From the NCBI GenBank assembly GCA_001931535.1, contig CP016211.1, forward strand, positions 12,446,377 to 12,510,376: DNA of 64,000 bases, written 5' to 3'. The stretch comes from Minicystis rosea (GTDB lineage Bacteria > Myxococcota_A > Polyangia > Polyangiales > Polyangiaceae). Below are positions 16,883 to 26,277 of the stretch, piece after piece. The first letter of the stretch is position 1, and the number at the start of each line of letters is the position of its first letter. The notes under the pieces are model-generated. The model was given only the letters and a program-made list of their open reading frames with translations, did not search any database and had not been told where the DNA came from. Made by a program: the position numbers and the translations under genes.

Positions 16883-19800
16883 ATGCCGATGGACCGCGAG
16901 GCGGAGATCGCCGACCTTCTGCAGCGCGCTCGGACCGCGGAGAGCGACGCCGGGCTCGAGCTTGCGGGCCGCGCCGTGACGCTCTCGCGCGAGGGCGGCT
17001 CGCCGGGCTCGCTCGCCAACGCGCTCACGGTGCTGGGGACGATTCGCGAGACGGCGGGTGATCTCGTAGGTGCCGAGACACCGTTCCTGGAGGCTCGCGC
17101 CGTCCGGCGTGAGGCGTTCGGCGAAGCCTCCATGGAGGCCGCCGTCAGCGCCGAAGACCTCGCCGTCCTCCATTATCGGAAGAGCGATTACGCGGGCGCG
17201 GTGCCGTTCTTCCAAGAGGCGCTCGCGATTCGGCGCAGGCTCTCTCCGGACGGCGATGCGAGCGTGGCGCGGCTCCTCAACAACCTCGCGATGATGTTCG
17301 ACATGATGGGCTCGTTTGCCGAGGGCGAGCCGCTGCTCGAAGAGGCGCTCGCCATTCGCCGCCGGGTGCTCGGCGACGACGATTTCGAGACCACCGCGAC
17401 CATGCTGAACCTCGCCGGCCTGTTACGGCAGCGCGCCGACCATGCGGGCGCCGAGGCGCGCATTCAGGAGGCGCTCTCCATCCGGCGGCGCACGCTCGGC
17501 GAGGATCACGTGGAGGTCGCGCACTGCCTCAACGATCTGGCCGATCTCTATGCCGACATGAGCCGCTTCGCGGAGGCCGAGCCGCTCTTCGCGCGCTCGC
17601 TCGACATCGTCTGCGCGGCGCTCGGAGAGGACGACGTCGCGGTGGCCGTCGCGCTCGACAACCTCGCCAGCATTCAAATGGCCCGAGGCGACTATGCGGC
17701 GGCGGGGCCGCGCATTCGGCGGGCGCACGAGATCCTGCACGCCCGCGGCAGCAAGCTGGACGAGGCCAACAGCCTTCACCAGCTCGGCTATTGGGCGACC
17801 CAAACGGGAGACCTCGCGGAGGCGAAGCGAGCGCTCCTCGGCGCGCTCGAGCTGAAGCGATCGCTCCTCGGCGACGATCACCCCGACGTCGCCATCACGA
17901 TCGACGTGCTCGCCACCGTGCATCACGCCTTGGGCGAGTACGACGAGGCTGACGCGCGCTATCGCGAAGCGTTGCGCATCCGGCGGGCCCGCCTCGGCGG
18001 CGATCATCCCGCGGTCGCCGTCACGCTGCAGAGCCTCGCTTGCCTCCATCGCGACATGGGCGATTTCGAGGCTGCCTTGCCGCTCTTCCAACAAGCGCTC
18101 GACATGCAGCGGCGGTGCTTCGGGGACGTGCACGTCGAGGTCGCCGTCATCCTCGACAACCTCGCGGAGCTTCATCTCCTGCAGCGCGATTACACCGCAG
18201 CCGAGGGCGCTTTTCAGGAGGCGATGCGCATCCATCGGGCGCTCTTCGGCGAGGAGAGCCGCGCGTATGCGATGAGCCTCGATGGGCTCGCGCAGGTCCG
18301 CGCTGCCGCCGGTGAGCGCGAGTCGGTGCGGCCGCTCTACGAAGAGGCGCTCGCCCTTCGGAAGAAGGCGCTCGGCGACGACGATCCGGACGTCGCCGCG
18401 AGCTTGCTCAGCATCGCGTTCTTCGAAGCCATGTCGTCTCGGTTCGACGCGGCGGAGGCGCGCTTTCGCGAGGCCATCGCCGGCATCCACCGCACGCTCG
18501 GCGAGGATCACCTCCTCCACTACCGGGCGCGTCGCGGCCTCGCCATCCTCCAGGTGCAAGCCGAGCGCGACGCCGACGCGCGCGCGGCCATGGAGAGCCT
18601 CTTCCCCGAAGAAGATCGGCTCGTCGAGCGCGTCTTCGCCGTGGCTTCCGAGCGGCAGCGCAATGCCTACCTCGCGAGCATCGCCGACACGCTCGACTTC
18701 CTCCTCACGCTGGTGCGCCGCGCGCTCCGATCCACGCCCGAGATGGCGCGGCTCGCGCTCGACTACGTGCTCCGGCGCAAGGCCATGCAGACCGATGCGC
18801 TCGCGACGCAGCGCGATCTCATCCTCGGCGGTCGCCATCCCGAGCTCGCCGGCGAGCTCCAGGAGATCGCCGCGCTGCGCGCCCAAATCGCGCAGCGTTC
18901 GCTCACCGGCCCGGGGCCGGACGGGCTCGAGGAGCATGCGAGGACGCTCGCCGCGTGGCGCGAACGCGCGGAGCGGATCGAGTCCGATCTCGCGGGCCGC
19001 ATCCCCGAGATGAACCGCGACGGCGTGCTGCGCACGGCGACGCGTGCGGCGGTGGCAGCCGCGTTGCCGGAGGGCTCGGTGCTCATCGAGATCGTCCGTT
19101 ATCGCGAGTGGGTCGCGCATCCACCCGAAGGCGCCGACGATCCCTATCCCCGGCGTTACTTGGCGCTCGTGCTCCGCGCCGGCGATCCAGACGGCGTGCG
19201 CGCCGTGGATCTCGGCATGGCCGGCGAGATCGACGATCTCGCGACGCGCTTTCGCGCTTCCCTCGGCGCGCCGGACGGCGCCGATCGGAGGCTCCTGCCC
19301 GTGCCGGACATGGCCGCGGATCCGCCGGCGGGCGCGCGCCTCCGCGCCGCGGTGCTCGCGCCGATCGAGGCGCTCTTGGGCGAGGCGCGGCACCTGTTCA
19401 TCGCGCCCGACGGCGAGCTGAGCTGCATCCCCTTCGAGGTGCTCCCCTCGGCGGATGGGCGTCTACTCATCGACGAGTACGCGGTCAGCTACGTCGGCGT
19501 GGGCCGCGACATCCTCCGCTTCGGCGCGCGCTCCACCGTGCCCGCCGAGCCGCCGCTGGTGATCGCGGATCCCGACTTCGCGCTCGCCGCGCCCGCGGAG
19601 ACGACCGCGCCGGATCCCGCGACCGATGCTGCACCGAAGGCGCGATCCCGCGCGCACGGCCGCGGCGCGCTCTCCTTCGAGCGGCTCCCGGGGACGCGGG
19701 TCGAAGGCATGGAGATCGCCGCGCGCCTCGGCGTCGCTCCTTGGCTCGGGGACGATGCGCTCGAAGGTCGGCTCAAGGGCCATCGCTCGCCGCGCGTCCT

Positions 19801-20341
19801 CCACATCGCCACCCACGGCTTCTTCTTCGCGCCCGCAGATCGGCCGCCCGCGCCTCCCGAAGATATGCTCGATCGCTTGATCGCGGCCGGCCGCGAGGAC
19901 CCTTTGCTCTGCTCCGGCGTCGCGCTCGCCGGCGCGAGCACGTGGTTCGCCGGCGGCACGCCTCCGCGAGAAGCCGAGGACGGCGTCCTCAATGGGCGCG
20001 ACGTCTCCGCGCTCGATCTCTGCGCGACCGAGCTCGCCGTCCTCTCCGCCTGCGACACGGGCCTCGGGGAGATCCGCGTGGGCGACGGCGTTCACGGCCT
20101 CCGGCGCGCGTTCATCGTCGCCGGGGTGCGGACCTTGGTGATGAGCCTGTGGAAGGTCCCCGACGTGGAGACCCAGCGCTTGATGGTCGGGTTCTACGAA
20201 CGCGTCCTCGCCGGCATGCCGTGTGCGGAGGCGCTCCGCGAGGCTCGGCTCGCGCTGCGGAAAGAGCGCCCCGATCCGTATTTCTGGGGCGCCTTCATTT
20301 GCCACGGAGATCCAGGCCCGCTCGGCGCCGCCCCGAAGTAG
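16883..20341 (+). CDS. TPR-CHAT protein (caspase-like peptidase fold)
   Basis: 1152 residues. The N-terminal ~600 residues are a long run of tetratricopeptide repeats of the kinesin-light-chain type with 42-residue period (for example EALAIRRRVLGDDDFETTAT, AEARIQEALSIRRRTLGEDH). A helical linker follows, then a C-terminal CHAT domain (about 850-1145) with the His/Cys dyad HIATHGF (His978) and LSACDTGLGE (Cys1057), then GVHGLRRAFIVAGVRTLVMSLWKVPD and the closing YFWGAFICHGDP. CHAT domains are caspase/separase relatives; proteolytic CHAT proteins include Craspase and gasdermin-activating proteases in bacterial defence. Many TPR-CHAT proteins have no known substrate. There is no adjacent gasdermin, CRISPR or toxin gene. 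A second ATG at 16889 is possible. Confidence 0.9.
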   Translation: MPMDREAEIADLLQRARTAESDAGLELAGRAVTLSREGGSPGSLANALTVLGTIRETAGDLVGAETPFLEARAVRREAFGEASMEAAVSAEDLAVLHYRKSDYAGAVPFFQEALAIRRRLSPDGDASVARLLNNLAMMFDMMGSFAEGEPLLEEALAIRRRVLGDDDFETTATMLNLAGLLRQRADHAGAEARIQEALSIRRRTLGEDHVEVAHCLNDLADLYADMSRFAEAEPLFARSLDIVCAALGEDDVAVAVALDNLASIQMARGDYAAAGPRIRRAHEILHARGSKLDEANSLHQLGYWATQTGDLAEAKRALLGALELKRSLLGDDHPDVAITIDVLATVHHALGEYDEADARYREALRIRRARLGGDHPAVAVTLQSLACLHRDMGDFEAALPLFQQALDMQRRCFGDVHVEVAVILDNLAELHLLQRDYTAAEGAFQEAMRIHRALFGEESRAYAMSLDGLAQVRAAAGERESVRPLYEEALALRKKALGDDDPDVAASLLSIAFFEAMSSRFDAAEARFREAIAGIHRTLGEDHLLHYRARRGLAILQVQAERDADARAAMESLFPEEDRLVERVFAVASERQRNAYLASIADTLDFLLTLVRRALRSTPEMARLALDYVLRRKAMQTDALATQRDLILGGRHPELAGELQEIAALRAQIAQRSLTGPGPDGLEEHARTLAAWRERAERIESDLAGRIPEMNRDGVLRTATRAAVAAALPEGSVLIEIVRYREWVAHPPEGADDPYPRRYLALVLRAGDPDGVRAVDLGMAGEIDDLATRFRASLGAPDGADRRLLPVPDMAADPPAGARLRAAVLAPIEALLGEARHLFIAPDGELSCIPFEVLPSADGRLLIDEYAVSYVGVGRDILRFGARSTVPAEPPLVIADPDFALAAPAETTAPDPATDAAPKARSRAHGRGALSFERLPGTRVEGMEIAARLGVAPWLGDDALEGRLKGHRSPRVLHIATHGFFFAPADRPPAPPEDMLDRLIAAGREDPLLCSGVALAGASTWFAGGTPPREAEDGVLNGRDVSALDLCATELAVLSACDTGLGEIRVGDGVHGLRRAFIVAGVRTLVMSLWKVPDVETQRLMVGFYERVLAGMPCAEALREARLALRKERPDPYFWGAFICHGDPGPLGAAPK

Positions 20342-20403
20342 GGGAGGGCTCCCGGTCGACGACCATTTTGATGTCGAGCGCCCTCTTCAATGGTTGAAGC
20401 GGA

Positions 20404-21000
20404 TCACCGCTTCTCGAGCGACGACCACAAGTGGTCCACCACCGTCTTGGCGAAGGCGTCGTCGAGCGGCGCATGACGGAGGAGCAGGCGATACCAGAGA
20501 GGCCCGTAGAGCAGCTCGATGGTGAGGAGGACATCGAGATCGGGCCGCAGCGCGCCGCTCTCGATGCCGTGGGTCAACGTCGCCGTCACGGCCCTGCGGC
20601 GCGAGGTGATGAAGACGTCGCGGAACTCGGCGGCGAGCTCGGGATCGCTTTGGGCCTCGCCGATGAAGCCCGCGATGATGCGCGCGTTGTTGCCGGTGCG
20701 GAGGACGCGGCACGTGTCGGTGAGGATGGCCGTGAGCTGGTCGCGCACGGGGCCGGGCGGCGGATCGCCGAACTGGTGACTGGCCCGCTCGGCATAAGCC
20801 TCCATGCAGAGCACCGCGCGCGACCGCCACCATTTGTAAATGGTTTGCTTCGAGACCCCGGCGCGCTCGGCGATGCCCTCGATCGTCACCTCCGTATAGG
20901 GCAGCTCTTCCAACAGATCGGCGGCGGCTTCGAGCGTGGCCAGCCGGCAGTGCTGGCTGCGCGGGCGGCCGGGCGCGCGCGGCGGCTCGTCACGGTGCAC
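20404..21000 (-). CDS. TetR/AcrR-family repressor of the efflux operon
   Basis: 198 residues, GTG start at 21000. The N-terminal HTH is typical (TEVTIEGIAERAGVSKQTIYKWW). The C-terminal helical ligand-binding part (DQLTAILTDTCRVLRTGNN, LLTIELLYGPLWYRLLLRH) resembles the TetR_C group often linked to efflux pumps. It is the last gene of the RND operon and its start overlaps the end of the adaptor gene by 11 bp. By position it should autoregulate the operon through the palindrome at 25396-25410. Confidence 0.9.
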   Translation of the reverse strand: MHRDEPPRAPGRPRSQHCRLATLEAAADLLEELPYTEVTIEGIAERAGVSKQTIYKWWRSRAVLCMEAYAERASHQFGDPPPGPVRDQLTAILTDTCRVLRTGNNARIIAGFIGEAQSDPELAAEFRDVFITSRRRAVTATLTHGIESGALRPDLDVLLTIELLYGPLWYRLLLRHAPLDDAFAKTVVDHLWSSLEKR

Positions 21001-22159
21001 TGGCGCGCTCCACCGGCTCCACGATCTCGCCGGCCAACAGATCGTCGGGCGGATTCAACACCACCGTGTCGCCCACGGCGATGCCGGAGAGCGCTTCGAT
21101 CTCTTTGCCGAGATCGCGACCAATCTCGATCTTCGCCATCCCCACCGCGCGATTCGGCCCGACGCGCAGGACGTGGGTGCCCTCTTTGCGCACGGCCAGC
21201 GCGCTCGCGGGGATGATCACCGGAGGCGCGGGATTCTCGAGGCCGAGGCGCACCGACACGAAGGCACCCGAGAGCAACGGACCGCCGCCCGCGATGTGGA
21301 TCTCGGCGCGCAGCGTATGGGTGCTCGCGTCGAGGGCGCCGGCGGTGCGCGCGATCTTTCCCTTCACGATGTCCTTGGGCGCGCTCGGGAGGAAGACGGC
21401 CGCGTCGCCGCCGATGTGCACGCCGGCCGCGAGGGCCTGGGGCACGTCGATGAAGACGCGCAGCGTGTCGATGTGCGCGAGCTCGAAGAGCAACGACGTG
21501 CCGCCCGGTGTGACCAGCGCGCCGAGCTCCGTCCCGCGCCGCACGATCACGCCGTCGAAGGGCGCCACGATCTTTTGATAGCCCATGAGCGCGCCGATGC
21601 GGCCGACCTCGGCGCGGCTCGTGCCGAGCGCGGCCTCCGCGGAGTTGGCGCGCGCGCGTCGCTCCGAAGCTTCCTGCTGCGAGACGAGGCCCGCGTCGGC
21701 GAGCTTGTCGTTGCGGCGCGCGTTCTCGTCGGCGATGGCGAGGTTGGCTTCGGCCTCGCGCACGCGGGCGCGGGCGAGCCGCAGCTCTTCATCGGTCTCG
21801 GGCGCTTGGATCTCTGCGAGCACCTGCCCCGCCTTCACGCGATCGCCGATGTCGGCGCTGAACGTGCGGACGAAGCCGGTCGTCTTGGCGTAGAGCATCG
21901 TGCCGCGGAAGGGCGCGATGGTGCCGGGCAGCGTGATCTCCACGCGCGTCGGCCCGCTCGTCGCCTTGCCCACGAGGACGCGGCGCGCGGCCGTGGCCGC
22001 AGCCTGCGTGTCGGCCAGCGCGACGTTGCGGCGCAGCCGCGGGAGCGTGCCGACGACGCCGAGCGTGGCGAGCGCGACCCCGATCATCACGAGGCCGCGA
22101 AAGATCTTGGGCGGGCGCGGAGGGGCGGCGATCGGCACGGGAGCAGAGGGCTTATCCAT
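20990..22159 (-). CDS. RND efflux periplasmic adaptor (membrane fusion protein)
   Basis: 389 residues from ATG 22159, preceded by ggagag at 5-8 nt; an in-frame GTG at 22171 is less likely. It has an N-terminal membrane anchor (GLVMIGVALATLGVVGTLP), a barrel-sandwich/lipoyl half (GTIAPFRGTMLYAKTTGFV, DIGDRVKAGQVLAEI), a helical hairpin with high Glu/Ala/Arg (EELRLARARVREAEANLAIA), the second lipoyl half (KIVAPFDGVIVRRGTELGAL) and C-terminal beta domains. It links the inner-membrane pump to an outer-membrane channel. No TolC-type gene is in the operon, so an outer-membrane protein encoded elsewhere must be used. Confidence 0.92.
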   Translation of the reverse strand: MDKPSAPVPIAAPPRPPKIFRGLVMIGVALATLGVVGTLPRLRRNVALADTQAAATAARRVLVGKATSGPTRVEITLPGTIAPFRGTMLYAKTTGFVRTFSADIGDRVKAGQVLAEIQAPETDEELRLARARVREAEANLAIADENARRNDKLADAGLVSQQEASERRARANSAEAALGTSRAEVGRIGALMGYQKIVAPFDGVIVRRGTELGALVTPGGTSLLFELAHIDTLRVFIDVPQALAAGVHIGGDAAVFLPSAPKDIVKGKIARTAGALDASTHTLRAEIHIAGGGPLLSGAFVSVRLGLENPAPPVIIPASALAVRKEGTHVLRVGPNRAVGMAKIEIGRDLGKEIEALSGIAVGDTVVLNPPDDLLAGEIVEPVERASAP

Positions 22160-22174
22160 GTTTCTCTCCACGAT

Positions 22175-25100
22175 TCAAGCGGCCTCGAGCCGCGGGCCCG
22201 CCTCGGGGTCGAGATCGGGATCGACGTTCACGGCGCGCGGGGCGCCGCGGAGGATGCTGTAGACCACCGGCACGAAGAGCAGCGTCGCCGACGTCGAGCC
22301 GAAGAGCCCGCCGATCACCGCGCGCCCGAGCGCCGCGTTCTGCTCGCCGCCCTCGCTCAGGCCGAGCGACATGGGCAGCATGCCGATCACCATCGCCAGC
22401 GCCGTCATCAGCACCGGCCGGAGCCGCACGCTCCCCGCCTCGCGCGCCGCCGCGACCGCGCTCATCCCGTGCGCGCGCTGCTCGTTGGCGAAGGTGACCA
22501 CCAGGATCGAGTTCGCCGTGGCCACGCCGACGCTCATGATCGCGCCCATCAGCGAGGGGATGTTGAAGGTCGTCTGGGTGACGAACATCGAGAAGACGAT
22601 GCCCACCGCCGCGCCCGGGAGCGCGGTGATGATGATGAACGGGTCGAGCCACGACTGGAAGTTCACCACCATGAGGCCGTAGACCACGAGCGCCGCCACG
22701 AGGAGCCCGAGCCCGAGCCCCGCGAAGGCGTCGCGCATGCTCTCCACCTGACCGCGCACCACGATGGTCGCGCCCGGCGGCAGATCCTTCTTCTGCTCGT
22801 TCACGATGGCGTCGAGGCGGGCCGCGACGGTACCGAGATCGGTGTCCTGAATGTCGGCGCGCACGTCGTACGTGGGCTGCACGTTCACGTGGCTGACGAA
22901 GACGGGCGTGATGCGATGATCGATGGCCGCGAGATCGGTGACCATCTGCGCGCCGCGCGCCGTGCCCATCACCAGCGTGCCAATCGAATCCACCGAGTCG
23001 ACCCGGTATTCGGGCACCTGCACCGAGATGGGATATCCGTAGCCGGAGAGCGGATCGGTCCAGAACGTCGGGCTCACCTGGCCGCTCGACGAGACCACGA
23101 GGAGGAGGTTGTTGGCGAAGTCGCGCTCCGTCAGCCCGACCTCGGCCGCGCGCACGCGATCCACTTCGAGGTGCAGCCGCGGCGCGCTCACCACTTGATG
23201 AAAGCGCACGTCCACCGCGCCCGGCACGCGCCGGAGCTGGGCCTCGATCTTCCGCGCGATGGCCTGCGTCGCGTCACGCCGCACGCCCGAGACCTGCACG
23301 TCGATCGGCGAGGGCAGACCGAAATTCAGAATCTGGGTCACGATGTCCGCGGGCTGGAAATAGAAGCCGAGCTCGGGGAAGCGCTTCGGCAGCTCGCGCC
23401 GCAGCTCGCGCACCGTGTCCTGCGTGGAGCGCTTGCGATGATGCGCCAGCGTCATGAGGATCTCGCCGTCCGCGGAGCTCACGTTGCTGCTGTCGGCGAG
23501 CGCCAGGTTGTAGCCGCTCGGCATGCCGATCTGATCGAGGATGCGCTCGCGATCGTGGGCCGGGACGATCTCGCGGATCGCCGACTCCACGCGGCTGAAA
23601 TGGCGCTCCGTCTCCTCGATGCGGGTGCCGGGCGGCGAGGTCACGTGGAGGCGGACCTGGCCGGCGTCGACGCTCGGGAAGAAGTCGCGACCGATGAAGG
23701 GCACCGTCGCCGCGGCCAGCGCGACCGCCACGCCGAAGATGGCGAACACCGATCGCCGCCGCGTCAAAGCCACCTCGAGCACGGCCACGTAGCGCGCGCG
23801 GAACCGCTCGAACCTCCGCTCGAAGGCCGCGTGAAAACCCTTGTCCGTGGGCTCGTGCTTCTCCGAGCGCAGGAGGTAATGCACCATCGTGGGCACGAGG
23901 GTGCGCGACAGGAGATACGAGGCCATGACGGAGAGGCCGACGGCCTCGCCCATGGGGAGGAAGAGGAACTTCGCCGGCCCTTCGAGGAAGACGACGCTGA
24001 CGAACACGATCGAGATCGACAGCGAGGCCACGAACGCCGGCACCGCGATCTGCTGCGCACCGTCGAGGATGGCCCGCGTGAGCGGCTTGCCCATCGCCAG
24101 GTTGCGGTGGATGTTCTCGATCTCGACGGTCGCGTCGTCGACGAGGATGCCGACCGCGAGCGCGAGCCCGCCGAGCGTCATGACGTTGATGGTCTCGCCC
24201 ATGGCGCGCATCACGAGGAGCGCCGCGATGACGCTGAGGGGGATGGACACGGCCACGATGAGCGTGCTCCGCCAGCTCCCCAGGAAGACCAGGATCATCG
24301 TGGCGGTGAGGGCCGCCGCGATCAGGCCTTCGACGAGGAGGCCCTCGATGGCGCGGGTGACGAAGGTCGATTGATCGGCGAGCAGCTCGACCGTGAGGCC
24401 CTTGGGCGCCGCCGCGCGGATGGTGGGGATGAGCGCCTTGACCCGGCCCGCGACCTCCGTCGTCGAGGCCTCGCCCGTCTTGAGCACCGAGAGCACGACC
24501 GCGCGGCTCCCATCGAGGCGCGCCACGTTGGTCTGCACCGCGAAGCCGTCGTGCACGTGGGCCACGTCGCGCACGTAGAAGACCTTCCCATCGGCGCGGC
24601 GGATGGGGATGTCGTTGAGCGCCGCGATCGCCTCCGGGCTCGAGTTGAGGCTGACGCGGTACTCGCGCTCGTCGATCTTGGCGCTGCCCGTGGGCAGCGT
24701 GAGGTTCTGCGCGGAGATGGCCGTGCTCACGTCGGCCGGTGAGAGGCCGTCGGCGCGGAGCGCGGCGAGATCGATGTCGACCGAGATCTGCCGCGCGCGC
24801 CCGCCGGCCGGGAGCGGGAAGCGCGTGCCCTGCACCACGCTGAGCGCGGTGCGCACGCGCTGGTTCACGTGATCGAAGATCTCCGACTCGCTCAGCGTGT
24901 CGCTGCGAAACGCGATCTGGAGGATGGGCACGCTCGAGGCGCTGTACCGCACGATGATCGGCGGGATCGTGTTCGGCGGCATGCGCCGCAGGATCGTCTG
25001 CGACGCCGCCGTCACCTGCGCCATCGCGGACGCCACGTCCGCGCCTGGATGCAAGGTCAGGCGGATGACGGAGACACCATCGAAGCTCTGGCTCTCGATG

Positions 25101-25339
25101 TTCTTGATGTCACCGACGTTACCTGCGAGCGAGTACTCGCTGAACTGCGTGATCTGTTGCTCCATCTGCTGCGCGGGCAGACCGGTGTAGGTCCACACCA
25201 CGCTGATCACGGGGATGTCGATGACCGGGAAGATGTCCGTCGGTGAACGGCGGAGCACCTGCACGCCGGCGACGACCATCAACAGCGCGAGCACCACGAA
25301 GGTGTACGGCCGGCGCAATGCAAGGCGGACGATCCACAT
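22175..25339 (-). CDS. RND multidrug/solvent efflux pump, inner-membrane subunit
   Basis: 1054 residues from ATG 25339 (MWIVRLALRRPYTFVVLALL), the usual family start; an ATG at 25396 is in frame but falls on the likely -10 box. Twelve TM segments with two large periplasmic loops. Conserved features include the TM4 proton-relay acidic pair in LAVGILVDDATVEIENIHRN, and in the second half MGAIMSVGVATANSILVV. The periplasmic porter sequences resemble the HAE-1/MexF-like branch. A proton-driven tripartite exporter of amphiphilic compounds is expected; the substrate is not predictable. The adaptor begins 15 bp after the stop. Confidence 0.93.
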   Translation of the reverse strand: MWIVRLALRRPYTFVVLALLMVVAGVQVLRRSPTDIFPVIDIPVISVVWTYTGLPAQQMEQQITQFSEYSLAGNVGDIKNIESQSFDGVSVIRLTLHPGADVASAMAQVTAASQTILRRMPPNTIPPIIVRYSASSVPILQIAFRSDTLSESEIFDHVNQRVRTALSVVQGTRFPLPAGGRARQISVDIDLAALRADGLSPADVSTAISAQNLTLPTGSAKIDEREYRVSLNSSPEAIAALNDIPIRRADGKVFYVRDVAHVHDGFAVQTNVARLDGSRAVVLSVLKTGEASTTEVAGRVKALIPTIRAAAPKGLTVELLADQSTFVTRAIEGLLVEGLIAAALTATMILVFLGSWRSTLIVAVSIPLSVIAALLVMRAMGETINVMTLGGLALAVGILVDDATVEIENIHRNLAMGKPLTRAILDGAQQIAVPAFVASLSISIVFVSVVFLEGPAKFLFLPMGEAVGLSVMASYLLSRTLVPTMVHYLLRSEKHEPTDKGFHAAFERRFERFRARYVAVLEVALTRRRSVFAIFGVAVALAAATVPFIGRDFFPSVDAGQVRLHVTSPPGTRIEETERHFSRVESAIREIVPAHDRERILDQIGMPSGYNLALADSSNVSSADGEILMTLAHHRKRSTQDTVRELRRELPKRFPELGFYFQPADIVTQILNFGLPSPIDVQVSGVRRDATQAIARKIEAQLRRVPGAVDVRFHQVVSAPRLHLEVDRVRAAEVGLTERDFANNLLLVVSSSGQVSPTFWTDPLSGYGYPISVQVPEYRVDSVDSIGTLVMGTARGAQMVTDLAAIDHRITPVFVSHVNVQPTYDVRADIQDTDLGTVAARLDAIVNEQKKDLPPGATIVVRGQVESMRDAFAGLGLGLLVAALVVYGLMVVNFQSWLDPFIIITALPGAAVGIVFSMFVTQTTFNIPSLMGAIMSVGVATANSILVVTFANEQRAHGMSAVAAAREAGSVRLRPVLMTALAMVIGMLPMSLGLSEGGEQNAALGRAVIGGLFGSTSATLLFVPVVYSILRGAPRAVNVDPDLDPEAGPRLEAA

Positions 25340-25390
25340 GGCGTTGGTGACGGGACGCGCAGGAAAGGAGGGGTTACGCGGCGTCGCGTG

Positions 25391-25420
25391 ATTCATGGAC
25401 GCTGCGTCCACAAATGTCAA
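25391..25420 (-). promoter_or_regulatory. Efflux operon promoter with 15-bp palindromic operator
   Basis: On the minus strand TTGACA (25420-25415) forms a perfect -35 box. A candidate -10 (CATGAA 25397-25392 with 17-bp spacing, or ATGAAT 25396-25391 with 18) follows. Between them lies the perfect palindrome tggacgc-t-gcgtcca (25396-25410). A palindrome between -35 and -10 is the classic placement for TetR-family repression, and a TetR gene closes the operon. Binding itself is inferred. Confidence 0.6.
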
Positions 25421-25538
25421 GACCGCTTCCCCCGCGGACGTCCCCACCCTGATGATGCCCACCCGCCACCACCCGCGTGTCGGCCCCCACGAAACATCGT
25501 TGGAGCTCAAACGTTTCGGCGACACGCGTCCTAGAGCC

Positions 25539-26048
25539 ATGACGACTCCCACCGATCTCCAGGAACGCATCCGCGCGGCCCTCGAGCACCCCGAGCTGCT
25601 CGCGCCGGCGCTGACCCACGGCGCGCTCCTCCTCGGTCTCTCCGCGCGTCCGGCACGCGGCCCCAAGAGCTACGCGTGGGTCGTCATGGGCATCCCACGC
25701 GTGTCACCGATGATGTTGCGCGAGATCGCCGTGCCGCACCGCGATCCCGAAGCCTGGAGCATCCGCGACACCGAGGTGAAGCCGTCCATCGTTTATCGAG
25801 CCCTGAACGAGGCCGAGCGCCTCCCCATTCCGATGCTGCTCGCCAATCTCCAAGGTCCCGGGCTCGACTGCACTGAATTCGAAGTCTGGATGGATGTCGG
25901 CGTCGCGACGCGGGCGCGCTTCAGCAGCGGCGGGCCCGAACCATGGCGTGCCTTCGCTGCTTGGACCAAAGCGACGATGCGTCTCTTGCACGAGCACGCG
26001 GCGCCGGGTGAGCGTCTGTTGCTGGGGGATGGGAACGATCATGGCTGA
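25539..26048 (+). CDS. Hypothetical protein, first of a four-gene overlapping cluster
   Basis: 169 residues from ATG 25539 (MTTPTDLQERIRAALEHPEL). Soluble, no signal peptide. A central SYAWVVMGIPRVSPMMLREI and EFEVWMDVGVATRARFSSGG suggest a mixed alpha/beta fold, but I do not recognise a family. The next start at 26041 overlaps its stop by 8 bp. The region before it is shared with the divergent efflux promoter. Confidence 0.65.
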   Translation: MTTPTDLQERIRAALEHPELLAPALTHGALLLGLSARPARGPKSYAWVVMGIPRVSPMMLREIAVPHRDPEAWSIRDTEVKPSIVYRALNEAERLPIPMLLANLQGPGLDCTEFEVWMDVGVATRARFSSGGPEPWRAFAAWTKATMRLLHEHAAPGERLLLGDGNDHG

Positions 26049-26277
26049 GATCGATCTGCAATGCGCTCGATGCGGTCACGCGCTCGAGGCGCTCGTCGGT
26101 CAGAGCAGGTTTGATGATCTCCGCCTCCATTGGGAAGCACCGCGAGATGCCCGCGCCCTGCACGTGTCCGCATTGCCAGCATGCGGCGACGCGATTCCGC
26201 GTGCTCGGCGACGTGTTGGTATGCCCCGCGTGCGCACGCACCTTTGCCCCGGCGGCTCGTTCACGTGTGGTCGATGA
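26041..26277 (+). CDS. Short zinc-ribbon-like ORF, possibly frameshifted into the next one
   Basis: 78 residues from ATG 26041. The first 35 residues (MAEIDLQCARCGHALEALVG) carry a CxxC knuckle. After about base 26130 the sequence becomes Arg-rich and less convincing, while the overlapping +2 frame turns into a clean Cys-rich domain (see 26147-26389). Either two overlapping genes exist or a single-base indel splits one zinc-ribbon protein. Start is coupled to the upstream gene. Confidence 0.4.
   Translation: MAEIDLQCARCGHALEALVGQSRFDDLRLHWEAPRDARALHVSALPACGDAIPRARRRVGMPRVRTHLCPGGSFTCGR

Noticed and set aside
17423..19393. 656-residue minus-strand frame inside the TPR-CHAT gene
   Set aside because: Shadow ORF; composition is unnatural and the + strand gene has regular TPRs and a catalytic dyad.
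20936..24742. 1268-residue open frame on the + strand opposite the efflux genes
   Set aside because: His/Arg/Asp-rich shadow created by G/C bias at third positions of the RND genes; no start signal or domain.
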